Part shown: one piece after another, positions 61,280-64,000 of the stretch
How positions within the stretch are numbered: position 1 is the stretch's first letter
Layout of the letters: each line of letters begins with the position of its first letter
NCBI RefSeq assembly: GCF_018257515.1
Contig: NZ_JAERJR010000006.1
Location: 62,001 to 126,000 of the forward strand
From: Tatumella sp. JGM118
Lineage (GTDB): Bacteria > Pseudomonadota > Gammaproteobacteria > Enterobacterales > Enterobacteriaceae
Reading direction: 5' to 3'
Length of the DNA: 64,000 nucleotides
Notes under the pieces: model-generated
Databases searched by the model: none
What the model saw: the letters and a program-made list of their open reading frames with translations, nothing else
Told to the model about the DNA's origin: nothing
Made by a program: the position numbers and the translations under genes

Positions 61280-62383
61280 ATGTCATTTACCGAAATACAG
61301 GTCGTACCGGGGCCGGCGAATTATTACTGTTTTCCGGGAGCGTTACGCGAACTGACAAACTTTTATTCTGCCGCAGACCTGGAGCAGGCGTTCTGGGTCT
61401 ATGGTGAACGGGCGATTGGGGCGGCGGAACCTTTTCTGCCGGCCGCCTGGTCTCTGCCTTCCGCCGGTAAGCACTGCATCCGGGAACATTGTAGTGAACC
61501 TCTAATCAGCCAGCTACTGACAGAGGCCGGGGACCACCGGAAAGTGATTATCGGTATCGGCGGTGGATCGGTGATGGACAGTGCAAAAGCACTGGCGGAT
61601 CGCCTGAAATTACCGGTGGTGCTGATCCCGACCATTGCCGCCACCTGTGCGGCCTGGACGCCGCTCTCGGTGTGGTACAACGCCCATGGAGAGAATATTG
61701 GTTATGAAATCTTTAAACAGGCTAACCATCTGGTGCTGGTGGAACCGGAAATTATTCTGAACGCGCCGGCGGACTATCTGCTGGCCGGTATCGGCGACAC
61801 CCTGGCGAAATGGTATGAAGCCCGGGTGCTGCTGCCGGATGAAACGGCCTGCAGTGTCCCTTATCTGGCAAAGACGGCGCTGAAAATGGCCGAAGGTCTG
61901 CGTGACCTGCTGTTCAGTGACAGTGCTGTCGCACTGCGGGATCAGCAACAGGGCACACTGACCCCGCGCTTTATCTCGGTGGTCGATGCCATTATTGCCG
62001 GGGGCGGGCTGATCGGCGGGTTAGGTGAACGTTTCACCCGTGTTGCTGCCGCGCATGCCGTGCATAACGGGCTGACCGTGCTGCCGCAAACCCACCGTAT
62101 TCTGCACGGGATTAAGGTGGCTTATGGCATTCTGGTGCAGGCGGCCCTGCTGAATCAGCAGCAGGATATCCGTAAGCTGTTGCACTTTTATCATCAGCTG
62201 AAATTGCCGGTCACGCTGGCGGAGCTGGGAGTTTCTCTGTCAGATCGTGAAGAGATGGATAAAATGATCGCGCATACTTTACGTCCGCGGGAAACCATTC
62301 ACCTGTTACCGGTGAAAGTGACGGCAGAAACGCTGTATCAGGCGATGGCGGCCATTGAACGGGCAGGGAAGTCAGCAGAGTAA
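61280..62383 (+). CDS. hcxA: Hydroxycarboxylate dehydrogenase (YbdH/HcxA family)
   Basis: 367 residues of the glycerol-dehydrogenase-like iron/zinc alcohol dehydrogenase group: VVPGPANYY, GIGGGSVMDSAKALADRL (about 90-107), TIAATCAAWTPLSVWY, metal ligands in GIGDTLAKW (Asp), AAHAVHNGL (His) and LHGIKVAYG (His). It aligns with E. coli HcxA (YbdH), an NADPH-dependent reductase of 2-oxo acids such as 2-oxobutanoate and 2-oxoglutarate. ATG at 61280 with GGGGGAG upstream; an earlier frame start inside the MFS gene is rejected. Next to the E. coli gene lies ybdL, a methionine aminotransferase acting on 2-oxo-4-methylthiobutanoate; ybdL is not in this window. Confidence 0.9.
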   Translation: MSFTEIQVVPGPANYYCFPGALRELTNFYSAADLEQAFWVYGERAIGAAEPFLPAAWSLPSAGKHCIREHCSEPLISQLLTEAGDHRKVIIGIGGGSVMDSAKALADRLKLPVVLIPTIAATCAAWTPLSVWYNAHGENIGYEIFKQANHLVLVEPEIILNAPADYLLAGIGDTLAKWYEARVLLPDETACSVPYLAKTALKMAEGLRDLLFSDSAVALRDQQQGTLTPRFISVVDAIIAGGGLIGGLGERFTRVAAAHAVHNGLTVLPQTHRILHGIKVAYGILVQAALLNQQQDIRKLLHFYHQLKLPVTLAELGVSLSDREEMDKMIAHTLRPRETIHLLPVKVTAETLYQAMAAIERAGKSAE

Positions 62384-62390
62384 GACTGAA

Positions 62391-62411
62391 GGCCCGGCAG
62401 GATGCCGGGCC
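62391..62411. terminator. Bidirectional GC hairpin between hcxA and ahr
   Basis: GGCCCGGC (62391-62398) and GCCGGGCC (62404-62411) with a 5-base loop, between convergent stops. No U-run. Confidence 0.65.
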
Positions 62412-62420
62412 GGGATATCA

Positions 62421-63440
62421 TCAGAAATCCGCTTTCAGTACCGCACGGTAACGGGCTTTACCGTCACGCACATACTGCAGAGCGTCATTGATTTTTGACA
62501 TCGGGAACAGCTCGGTCTGAGGTTTCACCCCGGAGCGTGCGGCCAGTTTTACCAGGCTGCGTAACTCATGCGGAGACCCGGTCGATGACCCGGAAATGCT
62601 CCGGTCACCGGCAATCAGCGTAAAGGCTGGCACTTCAAACGGTTTCATCACGGCACCGACGGTATGGAAGCTACCGTTGTAGGTCAGTGCCTGGAAGTAC
62701 GGCATCCAGTCCAGATCGACATTGATGGTGTTGATAATCAGATCAAACTGTCCGGCCAGCGCTTTCAGGGCTTCCGGATCCCGGCTGTTAACCACCTTGT
62801 CGGCACCCATTCCCAGGATTTCCTGTTCTTTAGACGGTGACGAACTGAACGCGGTGACTTCACATCCCATCGCATGCAACAGTTTAATAGCGATATGGCC
62901 CAGGCCACCGATACCTATGACACCGACACGACTGGTCGCCGTGATATGGTGCTGCAGCAGGGGTTTGAATACCGTGATCCCGCCGCACAGCAGCGGACCG
63001 GCAGATTCGATATCCAGCGCTTCCGGAAGCGGGATCACCCACTGCCAGTCGGCACGGATTTTTTCAGCGAAGCCACCGCGGTTCAGGATAGTCGGCACAC
63101 TGCCCTGTTTACAGTTGCTGTGACTGCCGCTGATACAGGCATCACAATACCCGCAACTGCGCGCGGTCCAGCCAATCCCGACACGCTGACCGACTTTCAG
63201 ACCTTTGTTTTCTGCCGCACTCCCCAGAGCGCTGACACGGCCAACCACTTCGTGACCGGCGACCAGAGGGTACTGAGATATGCCCCATTCGTTGTCAATC
63301 ATCGACAGATCGGAATGACAAATACCACAGTACTCAACCGTGACTTCAACATCTTCGGCAGCAAGTTCACCGGCATCAAATTCCTGCAGTTCCAGTGCTG
63401 CGCCAGCTTCGGCCGCGGCGTAGCTTTTAATCTTGCTCAT
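62421..63440 (-). CDS. ahr: NADPH-dependent aldehyde reductase Ahr (zinc alcohol dehydrogenase)
   Basis: 339 residues, same length as E. coli Ahr (YjgB) and similar throughout. Catalytic zinc region [16 protein letters not shown] (about 38-53) and GHEVVGRV; structural-zinc Cys residues in the [15 protein letters not shown] segment (about 96-110); NADP-binding [11 protein letters not shown] (about 175-185). Reduces medium-chain and aromatic aldehydes to alcohols. AAGGAG ribosome site. Stand-alone gene, convergent with hcxA. Confidence 0.95.
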   Translation of the reverse strand: MSKIKSYAAAEAGAALELQEFDAGELAAEDVEVTVEYCGICHSDLSMIDNEWGISQYPLVAGHEVVGRVSALGSAAENKGLKVGQRVGIGWTARSCGYCDACISGSHSNCKQGSVPTILNRGGFAEKIRADWQWVIPLPEALDIESAGPLLCGGITVFKPLLQHHITATSRVGVIGIGGLGHIAIKLLHAMGCEVTAFSSSPSKEQEILGMGADKVVNSRDPEALKALAGQFDLIINTINVDLDWMPYFQALTYNGSFHTVGAVMKPFEVPAFTLIAGDRSISGSSTGSPHELRSLVKLAARSGVKPQTELFPMSKINDALQYVRDGKARYRAVLKADF

Positions 63441-63561
63441 GAAGGTCTCCTTTCTGTGATGTAGTTATCACTTTAAAGCATGGCAGATGATAGCCATTAA
63501 AAAAAGCGCAGAAGAGAATAATATGATGCGGGGGAAAATAGTTGTCCGATATTGCGGTAAG

Positions 63562-63582
63562 GGCCGGTGAAACTCACCGGCC
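63562..63582 (-). terminator. Hairpin after the fumarase gene
   Basis: GGCCGGTGA (63562-63570) and TCACCGGCC (63574-63582) around three bases, ten bases after the fumarase stop on the minus strand. No clear U-run. Confidence 0.6.
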
Positions 63583-63591
63583 ACAGGAGGG

Positions 63592-64000
63592 TCAGGCAGG
63601 TTTCGCACACCCGTTACATTGATTTTCAAGGATTTGTGTAAAGAAATCATTACCCTTGTCATCCACCAGGATGAAAGCCGGAAAGTCCTCAACGTCAATC
63701 TTCCAGATAGCTTCCATCCCCAGTTCCGGGTATTCGACACACTGCAGATTTTTAATACTCTGCTGTGCCAGTACTGCCGCCGGACCGCCGATACTGCCAA
63801 GATAAAACCCGCCATGTTTTTTACAGGCATCCGTCACCTGCTGGCTGCGGTTGCCTTTGGCCAGCATAATCATGCTGCCGCCGTGGGATTGCAGTAAATC
63901 CACATAAGAGTCCATTCGTCCGGCGGTGGTCGGCCCGAGTGAACCGGAGGCATAACCGGCCGGGGTTTTCGCAGGCCCGGCGTAATAGATGGGGTGATCT
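63592..64000 (-). CDS. fumA/fumB: Class I fumarate hydratase, C-terminal part (cut by the window edge)
   Basis: The C-terminal 135 residues of an iron-sulfur fumarase: [61 protein letters not shown] and [24 protein letters not shown] match E. coli FumA/FumB nearly residue for residue, so the call is firm, but the two paralogues cannot be separated on this stretch. It hydrates fumarate to malate in the TCA cycle or its anaerobic branch. Reading continues past base 64000. The C-terminus [10 protein letters not shown] carries a CxxC pair. Confidence 0.95.
   Translation of the reverse strand, partial: DHPIYYAGPAKTPAGYASGSLGPTTAGRMDSYVDLLQSHGGSMIMLAKGNRSQQVTDACKKHGGFYLGSIGGPAAVLAQQSIKNLQCVEYPELGMEAIWKIDVEDFPAFILVDDKGNDFFTQILENQCNGCAKPA

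Overview
The window is chromosomal DNA of an enterobacterium. The btsS/btsR/btsT/yjiX, nac, ahr, hcxA, fumA/B and cscA/cscK/cscB genes are close relatives of the Escherichia coli proteins, but the gene order is not that of E. coli. A plant-associated member of the Erwiniaceae or a neighbouring family is plausible; this is an inference from gene content. No rRNA, tRNA, CRISPR array, integrase or transposase was seen.

Layout: 0.4-1.3 kb, an orphan lipoprotein and four tandem 117-bp repeats. 1.4-7.7 kb, a urea amidolyase locus (allophanate hydrolase, urea carboxylase, GntR regulator) behind a sigma-54 promoter. 8-11 kb, an NCS1 nucleobase permease and a lone HNH nuclease of the phosphorothioate-DNA-binding type. 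11-15.5 kb, a csc sucrose locus whose repressor gene cscR survives only as a C-terminal fragment beside a 193-bp tetranucleotide repeat. 15.6-27 kb, a visibly AT-richer block: an amino-acid permease, a LysR regulator and a divergent operon (acetyltransferase, VOC protein, 3-hydroxyacid dehydrogenase, aldehyde dehydrogenase, M20 amidohydrolase), then a DUF3100 membrane protein and an M20 peptidase. I cannot assign this set to a known pathway.

27.4-36.5 kb: a DUF421 protein, an alpha/beta hydrolase, a nitrilase-APC permease operon with its own sigma-54 promoter, and a Ser-type sulfatase with its radical-SAM maturase and an OmpC-like porin. 36.9-42.3 kb: the complete pyruvate-sensing BtsS/BtsR system convergent with its transporter BtsT and YjiX. 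43-54 kb: a 5-oxoproline (pyroglutamate) locus with pxpBCA, a polar amino-acid ABC importer split around it, an aminotransferase, the regulator gene nac and a carrier-like protein lacking the biotinyl lysine. 54-64 kb: an SDR, a symporter/aldo-keto reductase/flavin monooxygenase operon, a divergent MFS-hcxA pair preceded by two met-box-like octamers, ahr, and the 3' end of a class I fumarase.

The recurring theme is scavenging of nitrogen and sulfur. Three promoters (near 1474, 31793 and 49526) match the sigma-54 -24/-12 consensus and each has NtrC-like sites upstream. They control urea breakdown, amide hydrolysis with uptake, and nac. Nac may in turn control the ABC/pxp operon, which has an ATA-N9-TAT site upstream. 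The sulfatase cluster and the met-box pair are the sulfur side. Several intergenic regions carry short tandem repeats of 4, 9, 83 or 117 bp, which is unusual for an enterobacterium.
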